This document shows positions 22,721 to 31,413 of a stretch of 64,000 nucleotides of DNA, in pieces; the first letter of the stretch is position 1, and the number at the start of each line of letters is the position of its first letter. The stretch is from JBFIHF01 sp964411125 (GTDB lineage: Bacteria > Myxococcota_A > Bradymonadia > Bradymonadales > Bradymonadaceae). The stretch lies in the NCBI GenBank assembly GCA_964411125.1, contig CAYPJU010000015.1, forward strand, positions 1-64,000. Direction: 5' to 3'. A program made the position numbers and the translations under genes. Below the pieces are notes generated by a model. It made no database searches and was not told the origin of the DNA. It worked only from the letters and a program-made list of their open reading frames with translations.

Positions 22721-24616
22721 ATGTCTCTTGCTCGCTTAATTCCGCTCGCGATCGCTGCGCTCGCCCTCTCGGCTTGCGGTGACGGCTCCACGACCAAGGA
22801 GGTGTCCAGGGACGCCGGTTTCGACGTGACCGAGGCACCGGTCGAAGATGCCGGCGCCGACGTCGGGGGGAACGCTGATGCCGGCGGCACCGAAGACGTG
22901 GGAAGCGAGACCGACCTCGGCGGTCCCACCGACATGGGGCGAGTTCCGGACATGGCGCCGCCCTCCGATGCGTCGACGGCCGACATGCCGCCCGACATGC
23001 CATCCGGGCAGTGCGGCAATGGCATCATCGAGGGCGGCGAGCAGTGCGACGACGGCAACGACGACGAGGCCGACGCGTGCGCGAGCGATTGCACGCTGAC
23101 GTGCGGCAACGGTGTTCTCGGAACGAACGAACAGTGCGACACCGCAATCCCGGCGGGGATGCCGGGGGCGTGTCCGACGTCGTGCGACGACGGCGATGCC
23201 TGCACGACCGAGACCCTGCAGGGTACCGACTGCGAAGCGACCTGCGTCACCGGCACCATCGCCGCCTGCATCGACGCCGACGGCTGCTGCCCATCGACTT
23301 GCGACGCCAACGACGATGACGACTGCTCTGCCATGTGCGGAAACGGCGCGGTCGAACCGAATGAAGCGTGCGACGGCAACTGCCCGACGACATGCGACGA
23401 TCAGAACGCCTGCACCGCCGACTCGTCGTCGGGCTCCGCCGCGACGTGCGACGTGATGTGTACGAACGCCGCCATCACCGCCTGCACCGACGCCGACGGC
23501 TGCTGCCCCGCCGCATGCGATGCCACCAACGACGACGACTGCAGCGCGAGCTGCGGCAACGGCACGGTCGAGGCGCCGGAGACGTGCGACGGCAACTGCC
23601 CGACCTCCTGCGACGACGGGAACGTCTGCACGACGGACTCCCTGCAGGGCTCCGCAGGCCAGTGCAATGCGACGTGCGTCGCCGCACCGATCACCGCCTG
23701 CTCGTCGGGGGACGGCTGCTGTCCGTCGGGGTGTACCACCGTCAATGACACCGACTGCCAGGTCTCGTGCGGTAACGGCGCCGTCGAACAGGGAGAGGAG
23801 TGTGACGACGGCAACACGACACCGGGCGATGGGTGCGACGCATCCTGCATGACCGAAGCGATCACCTTCCGGATGACCGACCTCGACATCATGGATCCCC
23901 ACGTCTACGCCGACCTCCCCTTCTTCGGATGCACAGACATCACGAACAGCGTGCCCCTCAACCTCGCCCCGTCCGTGAACCAGATGCTCGAGGACGCGAT
24001 CCAGTGCGACGGCGACTGCGGGGACGCCGGAGACGACGACGGGGAGCTCGATCTCAGCTTTGCCCTGCAGTTCGACCCACTCGTCCAGGGCCACCTCGCG
24101 ATGGGCTCGGTCGACGTCATGGAGGCGACGTGCACGGCGCCGGCCGATTCGACCACGTGCGGCCCCGGCGGATTCTCCGAGACGGCGAACTACGCCTCCG
24201 ACACGATGGACGCGTGCCTCGCGGCGCTGCCGAACACGACGCGCCCCTACTCTCCGGCCGTGCCCGTCGCCGACGCGCCGTGCTTCGCCACCGAGACCGT
24301 TTCGCTCACGATCGACGTCGGCGGAATCCTCATCCCACTCACCGACGTCACCGTCGGCGGAACCTGGGTCGGAACCCCCGCAACGTCGATCAGCGACGGC
24401 CTCCTCAGGGGCTTCCTGTCGGAGGCCGACGCCGACGCGATCATCATCCCGTCGAACATCGCCATCGTTGGTGGCGAGCCGCTCTCCTCAGTGCTCCCCG
24501 GTGGTACCAACGCTTGCGCGCGACACAGCGACCTCGACGTCGGCCCCGACGGGACCACCCCGGGATGGTGGTTCTACCTCTCCTTCCCCGCCGAACCGGT
24601 CCCCTACACGCCGTGA
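22721..24616 (+). CDS. Cys-repeat lipoprotein
   Basis: A 631-residue exported protein. The leader ends in the lipobox L-S-A-C (Cys 18), followed by an acidic Asp/Gly/Met linker to about 100. Residues of about 103-385 are Cys-rich repeats starting C-G-N-G, the three central ones 72 residues long with C-D-G-N-C-P-T-S-C-D and D-G-C-C-P. The C-terminal ~240 residues form a distinct domain without recognisable family, beginning I-T-F-R-M-T-D-L-D-I-M-D. Unlike its relatives in this window it lacks MYXO-CTERM and is anchored only by its N-terminal lipid. CGGAGGA precedes ATG 22721. Confidence 0.8.
   Translation: MSLARLIPLAIAALALSACGDGSTTKEVSRDAGFDVTEAPVEDAGADVGGNADAGGTEDVGSETDLGGPTDMGRVPDMAPPSDASTADMPPDMPSGQCGNGIIEGGEQCDDGNDDEADACASDCTLTCGNGVLGTNEQCDTAIPAGMPGACPTSCDDGDACTTETLQGTDCEATCVTGTIAACIDADGCCPSTCDANDDDDCSAMCGNGAVEPNEACDGNCPTTCDDQNACTADSSSGSAATCDVMCTNAAITACTDADGCCPAACDATNDDDCSASCGNGTVEAPETCDGNCPTSCDDGNVCTTDSLQGSAGQCNATCVAAPITACSSGDGCCPSGCTTVNDTDCQVSCGNGAVEQGEECDDGNTTPGDGCDASCMTEAITFRMTDLDIMDPHVYADLPFFGCTDITNSVPLNLAPSVNQMLEDAIQCDGDCGDAGDDDGELDLSFALQFDPLVQGHLAMGSVDVMEATCTAPADSTTCGPGGFSETANYASDTMDACLAALPNTTRPYSPAVPVADAPCFATETVSLTIDVGGILIPLTDVTVGGTWVGTPATSISDGLLRGFLSEADADAIIIPSNIAIVGGEPLSSVLPGGTNACARHSDLDVGPDGTTPGWWFYLSFPAEPVPYTP
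23336..23983 (+). repeat. Cys-rich coding repeats with exact 216-bp period
   Basis: C-G-N-G units begin at 23336, 23552 and 23768, each exactly 216 bp apart; an earlier, more diverged unit begins at 23101. This is a coding tandem duplication within the lipoprotein gene. Confidence 0.75.
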
Positions 24617-24623
24617 GCCCGCA

Positions 24624-25715
24624 ATGCTTCTGATGATCCCAGGCCCGATCGAGGTCTCCCCCGCCGTCGTCGACGCGACGAGCGGCCCACCCCCGTCGCA
24701 CCTCGCCCCCGACGTGATCGAAGCGCACGGAGCGGCGCTCGAGAAGATGCGTGAAGTGTGGCTGAGCGGTCCGAACGCTCAGCCGTTCATCATGCCGGGC
24801 AGTGGCACGATTGCCATGGACTCGGCCGTCGCGAACCTGGTCGCGGAAGGAGACGACGTCGTCGTGGTGAACACCGGTTACTTCAGCGACCGCATCGCCG
24901 AGATGGCCCGTCGCCGCGGAGCGTCCGTCCACGAAGTTCGCGCCGAACCGGGCCGCGTCCCCGCCCCCGAGGAGATCAGGACCCGCGTGAAGCACGCCCG
25001 GCCGCAGGTCGTCATCGCGACCCACGTAGACACCTCGACGGGCGTGCGCCTCGACCCGCAGCCTGTCGCCCGGATCGCACGCGAATCCGGCGCCCTGTCG
25101 ATCTTCGACGGCGTCTGCGCCACCGCCGCCGAGCGCTTCGAGATGGAGGCGTGGGGCGCCGACGTCTATCTCACCGCATCTCAGAAAGCGATTGGCCTCC
25201 CACCGGGACTCGCGCTGTTGGTCGCCAGCGAAGCCGCGATGCTTCGCCGCCGCGCGCTCGCGACCCCCGTCCCGATGGCCCTCGACTGGTTCCAGTGGCT
25301 ACCGATCATGCAGGCCTACGAAGACCGCCGTCCGTCGTACTTCTCGACCCCCGTCTCGCAGCTCGTCCGCGCGCTGCCGGTCGCCCTCGATGAGATCCTG
25401 GCCCACGGCATGGAGTCGCGTTTCGCGCAGCACGAGACCGCTGCTTCGAAGATGCGCGCCGCCTGGAAGCGCCTCGACCTCGAACTGTTCTGCGACCCCG
25501 AGGTCGCCGCCAACACCCTGAGCGCCGTGCGATATCCCGCGAACCGCGGCCCCGAGCTCGTCGCGGCCATCAAAGAGCATGGCGTCGTCGTGGCTCCCGG
25601 GCTCTATCCGGGGCGCAAGGAAACCTATTTCCGCGTCGGGCACATGGGCTACAGCGCGACGCAGCCCGACCACCTCGACGCGGCCATCGAGGCGGTCGAG
25701 GCCGCGCTGCGGTAA
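24624..25715 (+). CDS. Class V PLP aminotransferase (serine/alanine-glyoxylate type)
   Basis: A 363-residue fold-type I enzyme. P-G-P-I-E-V-S-P at the N-terminus, S-G-T-I-A-M-D (phosphate site, about 57), the Asp of F-D-G-V-C-A-T-A and the Schiff-base lysine in T-A-S-Q-K-A-I-G-L-P-P-G-L (about 184) identify the alanine-glyoxylate/serine-pyruvate aminotransferase group. It would interconvert small amino acids with glyoxylate or pyruvate; the real substrate pair cannot be read from sequence. It follows the lipoprotein by seven bases but its function is unrelated. Confidence 0.88.
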   Translation: MLLMIPGPIEVSPAVVDATSGPPPSHLAPDVIEAHGAALEKMREVWLSGPNAQPFIMPGSGTIAMDSAVANLVAEGDDVVVVNTGYFSDRIAEMARRRGASVHEVRAEPGRVPAPEEIRTRVKHARPQVVIATHVDTSTGVRLDPQPVARIARESGALSIFDGVCATAAERFEMEAWGADVYLTASQKAIGLPPGLALLVASEAAMLRRRALATPVPMALDWFQWLPIMQAYEDRRPSYFSTPVSQLVRALPVALDEILAHGMESRFAQHETAASKMRAAWKRLDLELFCDPEVAANTLSAVRYPANRGPELVAAIKEHGVVVAPGLYPGRKETYFRVGHMGYSATQPDHLDAAIEAVEAALR

Positions 25716-25875
25716 GCTGAATGGGGGCATATACACCGCACGGACGCGACCAGTCGGATGCAGGCGACAGTGCGCTGACCCGGGACATTCGGTAACTCCC
25801 TACAGCCGCCATGGTTGCTCCGGCACTCTCCGCGGCCATCTTCCGGTCCGACGCTTCCCCCGCGACGGACCCCCG

Positions 25876-27849
25876 ATGCCCTCAGACGAAGGCCACGATC
25901 ACGACCACGACAGCGGCACGGGCCACGCTCACGGAGCTTCCCGCCTCGAACTCGGGTTCGCGATCGCCTCCGGCGTCCTCGTCCTCCTCGGCTGGCTCCT
26001 CCCGAAGTTCGTCGACCCCCAGCCCGCCTGGCTGGCTGACACCCCGCTGTGGCTCGCGTACGTCTTCGGAGGATTCTTCACCCTCCGCGAAGCGATCGAG
26101 TCGGTACGTCGCGGCAACTTCCAGATCGACTTTCTGATGCTCGTCGCAGCGGCGGGCGCTGCCGCGCTCGGTGAATGGCTCGAGGGCGGTCTACTCCTCT
26201 TCCTGTTCAGCCTCGGCCACTCGCTCGAAGCGTATGCCATGAACCGCGCCCGGCGGGCCATCGAGTCGCTCGCCGACCTCGCCCCCGACACGGCGACTCG
26301 CGTCGTCGGCGACTCCGAGGAGATCGTCCCCGTGGAAGACCTGCGGGTAAAAGACCGCGTGCGGGTGAAGCCCAACGAACGAATCCCCGCCGACGGCGTC
26401 GTGGTCGACGGCGTGAGCTCGGTCAACCAGGCCCCGGTCACCGGCGAGAGCATACCGGTCGACAAGCGGCCGATTTCGGAGATCGCGACCGACCTCAGAC
26501 ACGTCGCGCCCGAACACCGCGTCTTCGCCGGCACCATAAACGGCGCCGGCGCTCTCGTCGTCCGCGTCACGAAGCTAGCGTCCGAGAGCACTCTGGCTCG
26601 CGTCGTCGAAATGGTCACGGCTGCGGAGTCGAAGCAGTCCCCGACGCAGCAATTCACCCGAAAGTTCGAGCGCTTCTTCGTGCCGGCCGTACTCGCTCTC
26701 GTCGTCCTGCTCCTGTTCGCCTTCCTCGTGCTCGACGAACCATTCTCGGCGAGCTTCTACAGGGCGATGGCCGTGCTGGTCGCCGCGAGCCCTTGCGCGT
26801 TGGCGATCGCCACGCCGAGCGCCATCCTGAGCGGTGTCGCGGCAGCCGGAAACTCCGGTGTCCTGGTGAAGGGTGGGGCTGCGCTCGAAAACCTCGGCAC
26901 GCTCACGGCGATCGCGTTCGACAAGACCGGGACCCTCACCGAGGGCGAGCCGCGCGTCACCACGGTGCAGCCGTTCGGAGATGCGACCGCAACCGAGCTG
27001 CTGGCGACCGCCGTCGCCGTCGAGCGCCTCAGCGACCATCCGCTCGCTGCCGCCGTCGTACGCCACGGTGAGCGGGAACTCGCCGACGCAGCGCCGCGCG
27101 CGACCGACCTTTCGAGCATCACCGGCCGCGGCGTCCGAGCGACGCTGAACGGCGTCGAAGTGCTGATCGGAAAGGAAGAGCTTTTCGGAGAAGTCCCGGG
27201 AGAGCCGCTACCGAAGACGCTGAGCGAGTCGACCCGCGAACTGGAGCGCGCCGGCCAGACTACGATGATCGTCCGAGCGCAAGATCGATACCTCGGGACC
27301 ATCGGCTTGATGGACATGCCGCGCGAGGCAGCGGGGCCCGTCATCGCGAGGCTCCGCGAGCTCGGCATCACCAAGATGCTGATGATCTCGGGGGACAATC
27401 AGTTTGTGGCGCAGGCCGTCGCCAACGAAATTGGGCTCGACGAAGCACGCGGCGACCTGATGCCCGAAGACAAGGTTCGCTACGTCGAAGAGCTTCGCGC
27501 CGCAGGCCCCGTGGCGATGGTCGGTGACGGCGTGAACGATGCGCCCGCAATGGCGAACGCCACCGTCGCGATCGCGATGGGCGCCGCCGGCTCGGACACG
27601 GCCCTCGAGACGGCCGAGATCGCCCTGATGGCCGACGACCTCCGAAAACTTCCCTATGCGGTGGGACTCAGCCGCAAGACCAGCCGCATCATCCGTCAGA
27701 ACCTCTGGATGAGCCTCGGCATGGTAGCGTTTCTGATCCCCGCGACGCTGCTTGGTCTGAACATCGGCCCGGCCGTCGCCCTTCACGAAGGGTCGACGTT
27801 GGTGGTCGTCTTCAACGCTCTTCGGCTCCTCGGGTATCGCGACGGTTGA
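25876..27849 (+). CDS. P1B-4-type metal-transporting ATPase
   Basis: A 657-residue P-type ATPase. The N-terminus is His/Asp-rich (H-D-H-D-H-D, then H-A-H), with no Cys-x-x-Cys metal domain. The membrane core has S-P-C (S305) in place of the C-P-C of copper and zinc pumps; D349 of D-K-T-G-T is phosphorylated; M-V-G-D-G-V-N-D lies in the hinge; and H-E-G-S-T (H637) is in the last helix. S-P-C with H-E-G-[GS]-T is the signature of the P1B-4 group, exporting Co(II), Fe(II) or similar ions. A role in iron or cobalt efflux is an inference from this signature. Confidence 0.9.
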   Translation: MPSDEGHDHDHDSGTGHAHGASRLELGFAIASGVLVLLGWLLPKFVDPQPAWLADTPLWLAYVFGGFFTLREAIESVRRGNFQIDFLMLVAAAGAAALGEWLEGGLLLFLFSLGHSLEAYAMNRARRAIESLADLAPDTATRVVGDSEEIVPVEDLRVKDRVRVKPNERIPADGVVVDGVSSVNQAPVTGESIPVDKRPISEIATDLRHVAPEHRVFAGTINGAGALVVRVTKLASESTLARVVEMVTAAESKQSPTQQFTRKFERFFVPAVLALVVLLLFAFLVLDEPFSASFYRAMAVLVAASPCALAIATPSAILSGVAAAGNSGVLVKGGAALENLGTLTAIAFDKTGTLTEGEPRVTTVQPFGDATATELLATAVAVERLSDHPLAAAVVRHGERELADAAPRATDLSSITGRGVRATLNGVEVLIGKEELFGEVPGEPLPKTLSESTRELERAGQTTMIVRAQDRYLGTIGLMDMPREAAGPVIARLRELGITKMLMISGDNQFVAQAVANEIGLDEARGDLMPEDKVRYVEELRAAGPVAMVGDGVNDAPAMANATVAIAMGAAGSDTALETAEIALMADDLRKLPYAVGLSRKTSRIIRQNLWMSLGMVAFLIPATLLGLNIGPAVALHEGSTLVVVFNALRLLGYRDG

Positions 27850-27918
27850 TGAGCCCGGGCCCCTGAAGAGCTGGGAGGGTCGTGGCCGAGAATCCGGTGC
27901 GAACGAACCGCACTTCCG

Positions 27919-29856
27919 CTACGGCAACGCCAGTTCCCCGACCCCCGGAACGTCGATCGTCCCCGAAATGCCGGGGTCCGCGACCCGCACGAGCACCGCG
28001 TCGATGTCCGCGATCTCGGTCACCCAGACCTCCGGCGTGCCCATCGTTTCGCCGCCCGGGGTGCGGAGAGTCGCCGGGGTCGACAGGCCGGTAGGCCGGT
28101 GGGTGCGCATGATGTCGTCCCCCCAACTCACCGTGCCGTCCCCCTCCACGACCGCCGTCTTGAACCGCGTCGGCGCGATCGCAGTGCGCACGGTCTGCGC
28201 GCCGATGACCCGCTCCAGCCGGTCGTGGATCTTCTCGTACGTGTAGTCGCTCACCCAGGTCGGGTTGCAGTACCCCATGAAATCCGCGCGGCCGCTCGGC
28301 TCGTAGAGGTTGCCCGTGATGATGTCGTACCCCCACGACCCGATGCGACCCTGACTGTACGGATAGTTGCCGTCCGCGCCCGCCGCGCCCCCGCAGGGGG
28401 AGTGTCGGCGCCCGAGCGCATGCCCGACCTCGTGGACGAATGTGTCTTCGCCGCCGCCGTCGAAGCCGACCCCGATCCCGCCGCGCGCGTCGACGTCGTT
28501 GGGCCCTGGAACCGGCGCGATCCCCGCGACGCAGCCCCCGCCGCAGAACTGCTGCACGGAGTCCGCCGGCTGGATCACACAGTAGTAGTAGACGTCGTCG
28601 GGCGGATTGTCCTGAGCACGGATGTTGAGGCACAGATTCAGCATCTGCCCAAAACCGCCGCCGCCGGGCGAAAGCCCCTGGTTCGTGGCGTACGGTTCTC
28701 GGACCGTGATCTCGAGCCCGGGGATCGGATACTGCGAAAAGGCGGCGTCTCTCCAGCGGTCGATCGTCGCCTGATCCGTGCGCGGCACGCGCCCCGTCCC
28801 ATCGGCGTTGTACTCGATCGGGACCAGCGTGATGCGCATCGTGCTCGCCAGCGCCTCCGACTGAAGCGCGGTGGTGCCCGTCGCCGGGACGCGCGGGTTC
28901 GCGACCGCACCCGCGGGCGCGCTGCACGACTGCGCCTCCAAAAGCTCGACCGAGTACTCGACCCCGGCCGGAAGTTCGTCCGCCTCGAACGTGAAGTTCG
29001 CCGTGCTGTCGCCCACCATCTCGGTCGAACTTCCCGTCGGCGTGAACGACTCCTCCTTCACGAGATCCCCAACGGTCAGCCGCGCGACGAGCTCGCGCTG
29101 CTGCCAGTCCGCCTCGGTCCGCACGAACACCCGCATCACGCCCGGGCGACCGGCGATGATCGGAGCGTTCAGGTTGTTCACCGGCGAGCCACCCTCGAAG
29201 ATCGGGATCTTCACACCCTGGTACACCGCGACCTCGGTGACCGAGATACCCGTGGCGGGGCTGTCGGAGGGGAGCGGCGTCACCACCGAATCGTACGCGC
29301 AGCTCTGCGCGGTGAACGAGATCGAGCGCTGCTGGCCGTCGGGGGCTCCCGACCACGTCCCGGTCAGGCTCGTCACCTGGTCGACGACGTTCAGGTCGAG
29401 CACGACCTGCCGACAATCGCCCTCCTGAACGCAATACGTGACCGTGCGCGGCCCGTTCGTCCCGTCCAGCGGCACCACGACCGCGCCTGTCACGCTGCCC
29501 GACGTCGCGGCGGCATCGATGCGTGCCGCGTCGGTCGCACAATCCGAAGGATCATCCGAAAGAATGAGATATCGAGTCACCGCACCGTCCACGCAGCGCT
29601 CGCCGAACGTCGCGTTGTGGAGAAGGGGCGGCGGCGTCTGGGGATCGGGCACCGTCGTTCCGGGGTTCGACGGCTGAGGACCCCCCGGCCCAACGTAACC
29701 GGGAGGCGTCGTCGACTCGGATTCGGAGCCCGGCGTCGTGATCACCAGAGTGCTCTCGTCGCCCTCCCCTACCTGCATCACTCCCTCGCAACCAGCGGTC
29801 GCCATCATGGCGAGACACGACACCATCAACGAAAGGAATGTCTGGGGCTGGGTCAT
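27919..29856 (-). CDS. Secreted metzincin-like zinc metalloprotease lipoprotein
   Basis: A 645-residue protein with the lipobox T-A-G-C (Cys about 23). A Pro/Thr/Gly linker runs to about 75, then beta-sandwich-like regions to about 340. The catalytic part has H-E-V-G-H-A-L-G-R-R-H at about 475-485, the HExxHxxGxxH zinc site, with a D-F-M-G-Y-C block about 50 residues later that could be the metzincin Met-turn. Peptidase M66-like families share this layout, but I cannot assign one. It would act outside the cell or on its surface. Confidence 0.8.
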   Translation of the reverse strand: MTQPQTFLSLMVSCLAMMATAGCEGVMQVGEGDESTLVITTPGSESESTTPPGYVGPGGPQPSNPGTTVPDPQTPPPLLHNATFGERCVDGAVTRYLILSDDPSDCATDAARIDAAATSGSVTGAVVVPLDGTNGPRTVTYCVQEGDCRQVVLDLNVVDQVTSLTGTWSGAPDGQQRSISFTAQSCAYDSVVTPLPSDSPATGISVTEVAVYQGVKIPIFEGGSPVNNLNAPIIAGRPGVMRVFVRTEADWQQRELVARLTVGDLVKEESFTPTGSSTEMVGDSTANFTFEADELPAGVEYSVELLEAQSCSAPAGAVANPRVPATGTTALQSEALASTMRITLVPIEYNADGTGRVPRTDQATIDRWRDAAFSQYPIPGLEITVREPYATNQGLSPGGGGFGQMLNLCLNIRAQDNPPDDVYYYCVIQPADSVQQFCGGGCVAGIAPVPGPNDVDARGGIGVGFDGGGEDTFVHEVGHALGRRHSPCGGAAGADGNYPYSQGRIGSWGYDIITGNLYEPSGRADFMGYCNPTWVSDYTYEKIHDRLERVIGAQTVRTAIAPTRFKTAVVEGDGTVSWGDDIMRTHRPTGLSTPATLRTPGGETMGTPEVWVTEIADIDAVLVRVADPGISGTIDVPGVGELALP

Positions 29857-30117
29857 TCGGTTCTACCTCGCAACGTGGAATCGTCGGTAGGGATTGCAAC
29901 CGGTGTACCAGACTGTGTTTTGACGATTTTCGCCGCGTGGCGGGCCGAATAGCCGCCAGCATGAGGCCCGAATGCCTCACGTTGACGATCGTGAACCCCG
30001 GTCTGTTGTGGACACGCGGCTTTGTGGAGTCCGGAACGTGAGGGGCTCCAGTTGGCACCGTGAGCGCGCGCCGTGACCGGAGCCGTGGCGACCGGTACAG
30101 TACGACAGGGAGGTAGA

Positions 30118-30534
30118 ATGCAGACGAGCGCCGACAACGAGCACCCCACACTCTTCTTCGACGACGAGTGTGTGCTCTGCAACGGCTCCGTCGACTGGCT
30201 GCTACGCGTCGACCGGAAACGCGTCTTTCGCTATGCACCCTTGCGAGGCGACACGGCGGCCACCGCCCGGGCTCAGCTCACCGGTTTTCCCGAAGGCATG
30301 GGTTCGTTCGTCTTCGTCGACGGCGACCGCGTCTTCACCGAGTCTTCGGCCGCCTTTGCCGTCGCGAGTCGCCTGCCCTTTCCCTGGCGCGCGCTCTCAT
30401 CACTGCGCGTCTTCCCACGCGTTCTGACCGACGCCGTGTACCGTACCGTCGCCCGGAACCGGGTTCGCTGGTTCGGTAGGTCGGACAAGTGCCGCCTCCC
30501 CACGCCCGACGAAGCTCCGCTGATGCTTCCGTGA
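30118..30534 (+). CDS. DCC-family thiol-disulfide oxidoreductase
   Basis: A 138-residue protein with the diagnostic F-F-D-D-E-C-V-L-C-N-G at about 13-23 (the D-x-x-C-x-x-C of the DUF393/DCC family, a thioredoxin-like fold). P-L-R-G occurs later, with a F-V-D-G-D-R-V-F-T-E strand. The Shine-Dalgarno AGGGAGG sits directly before the ATG. It is presumed to be a cytoplasmic or membrane-associated redox protein; its partner is unknown. The next gene on the same strand begins 34 bp downstream. Confidence 0.85.
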   Translation: MQTSADNEHPTLFFDDECVLCNGSVDWLLRVDRKRVFRYAPLRGDTAATARAQLTGFPEGMGSFVFVDGDRVFTESSAAFAVASRLPFPWRALSSLRVFPRVLTDAVYRTVARNRVRWFGRSDKCRLPTPDEAPLMLP

Positions 30535-30568
30535 AGCCCCCTTGTCCTCTTCGAGCCTTCGAACAACA

Positions 30569-31330
30569 ATGGCTCGCGAGCATAGTCCCGCGCCCCCCGA
30601 GCCCGACATGTCCGAACTGATCGAGATCGCCAATCGCCTCTCTGACGCCGTCGACGGCATGTCGTTCGGTGACCCCGTCACGCACGTTTACAACCCGTTC
30701 GACTACGCGCGGCGCGCGAATGAGGCCTACCTGGCGAAGTGGGGTGCCAGCCGGCCGCGCCCCTGTGTAATGGTCGGGATGAACCCCGGCCCATGGGGCA
30801 TGGCGCAGACGGGCGTGCCGTTCGGGGAAATCACGTTCGTTCGGGATTGGATCGGAATCCACGAAGAGGTGGACAAGCCGCCCGTCGAAAACCCGAACCG
30901 ACCGATCGAAGGCTTCGATTGCGAGCGGAGCGAGGTGAGCGGTTCTCGTCTCTGGGGCTGGGCCCAGGACCGGTTCGGGACCCCTGAGCGGTTCTTCGAC
31001 CAGTTTTTTGTCTGGAACTACTGCCCGCTCGTCTTCATGGAGGAGAGCGGGCGTAACTACACCCCGAACAAGCTCGCCCGCGAGGAGCGCGACCGGCTCT
31101 TCGAGCCGTGTGATCGCGCGCTGCGCGAAGTGGTCGAGGCGCTCGACGCCGAATGGGTCGTCGGGGTCGGAGCATTCGCCGAGAAACGCGCGAAAGCCGC
31201 CGCGGGCGATATCGCGAAGATCGGCCGCATCCTGCACCCGAGCCCCGCATCGCCCAGGGCCAATCGGGGGTGGGCCGAGCAGGCCGAGAGGGAATTCGCG
31301 GCCCTCGGAATCGAGATCCCGAACCGCTGA
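30569..31330 (+). CDS. SMUG1-type uracil-DNA glycosylase
   Basis: A 253-residue DNA-repair enzyme of the family 3 (SMUG1) group. The active-site block is G-M-N-P-G-P-W-G-M-A-Q-T-G-V-P-F-G (about 70-86) and the second conserved loop is H-P-S-P-A-S-P (about 222-228); both are characteristic of SMUG1 rather than Ung. It excises uracil and some oxidised pyrimidines from DNA. ATG 30569 is chosen; the ATG at 30608 (M-S-E-L-I-E) is an alternative closer to family starts. Confidence 0.9.
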   Translation: MAREHSPAPPEPDMSELIEIANRLSDAVDGMSFGDPVTHVYNPFDYARRANEAYLAKWGASRPRPCVMVGMNPGPWGMAQTGVPFGEITFVRDWIGIHEEVDKPPVENPNRPIEGFDCERSEVSGSRLWGWAQDRFGTPERFFDQFFVWNYCPLVFMEESGRNYTPNKLAREERDRLFEPCDRALREVVEALDAEWVVGVGAFAEKRAKAAAGDIAKIGRILHPSPASPRANRGWAEQAEREFAALGIEIPNR

Positions 31331-31413
31331 CGGCAGCGCCCCAAAAGCAGCTCTGCGTCCTTATCTTCTCGCCGACCTCTGGGTCCCCCATCACCGAGGG
31401 AGAGCGCTGCTCC

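Noticed and set aside
22736..24094. 452-residue minus-strand ORF across the Cys-repeat lipoprotein
   Set aside because: Low-complexity Val/Ala/Arg translation reflecting the reverse of the Cys repeats.
28099..29952. 617-residue plus-strand ORF opposite the metzincin-like gene
   Set aside because: Arg-rich shadow frame without domain features; the minus frame has lipobox and zinc site.
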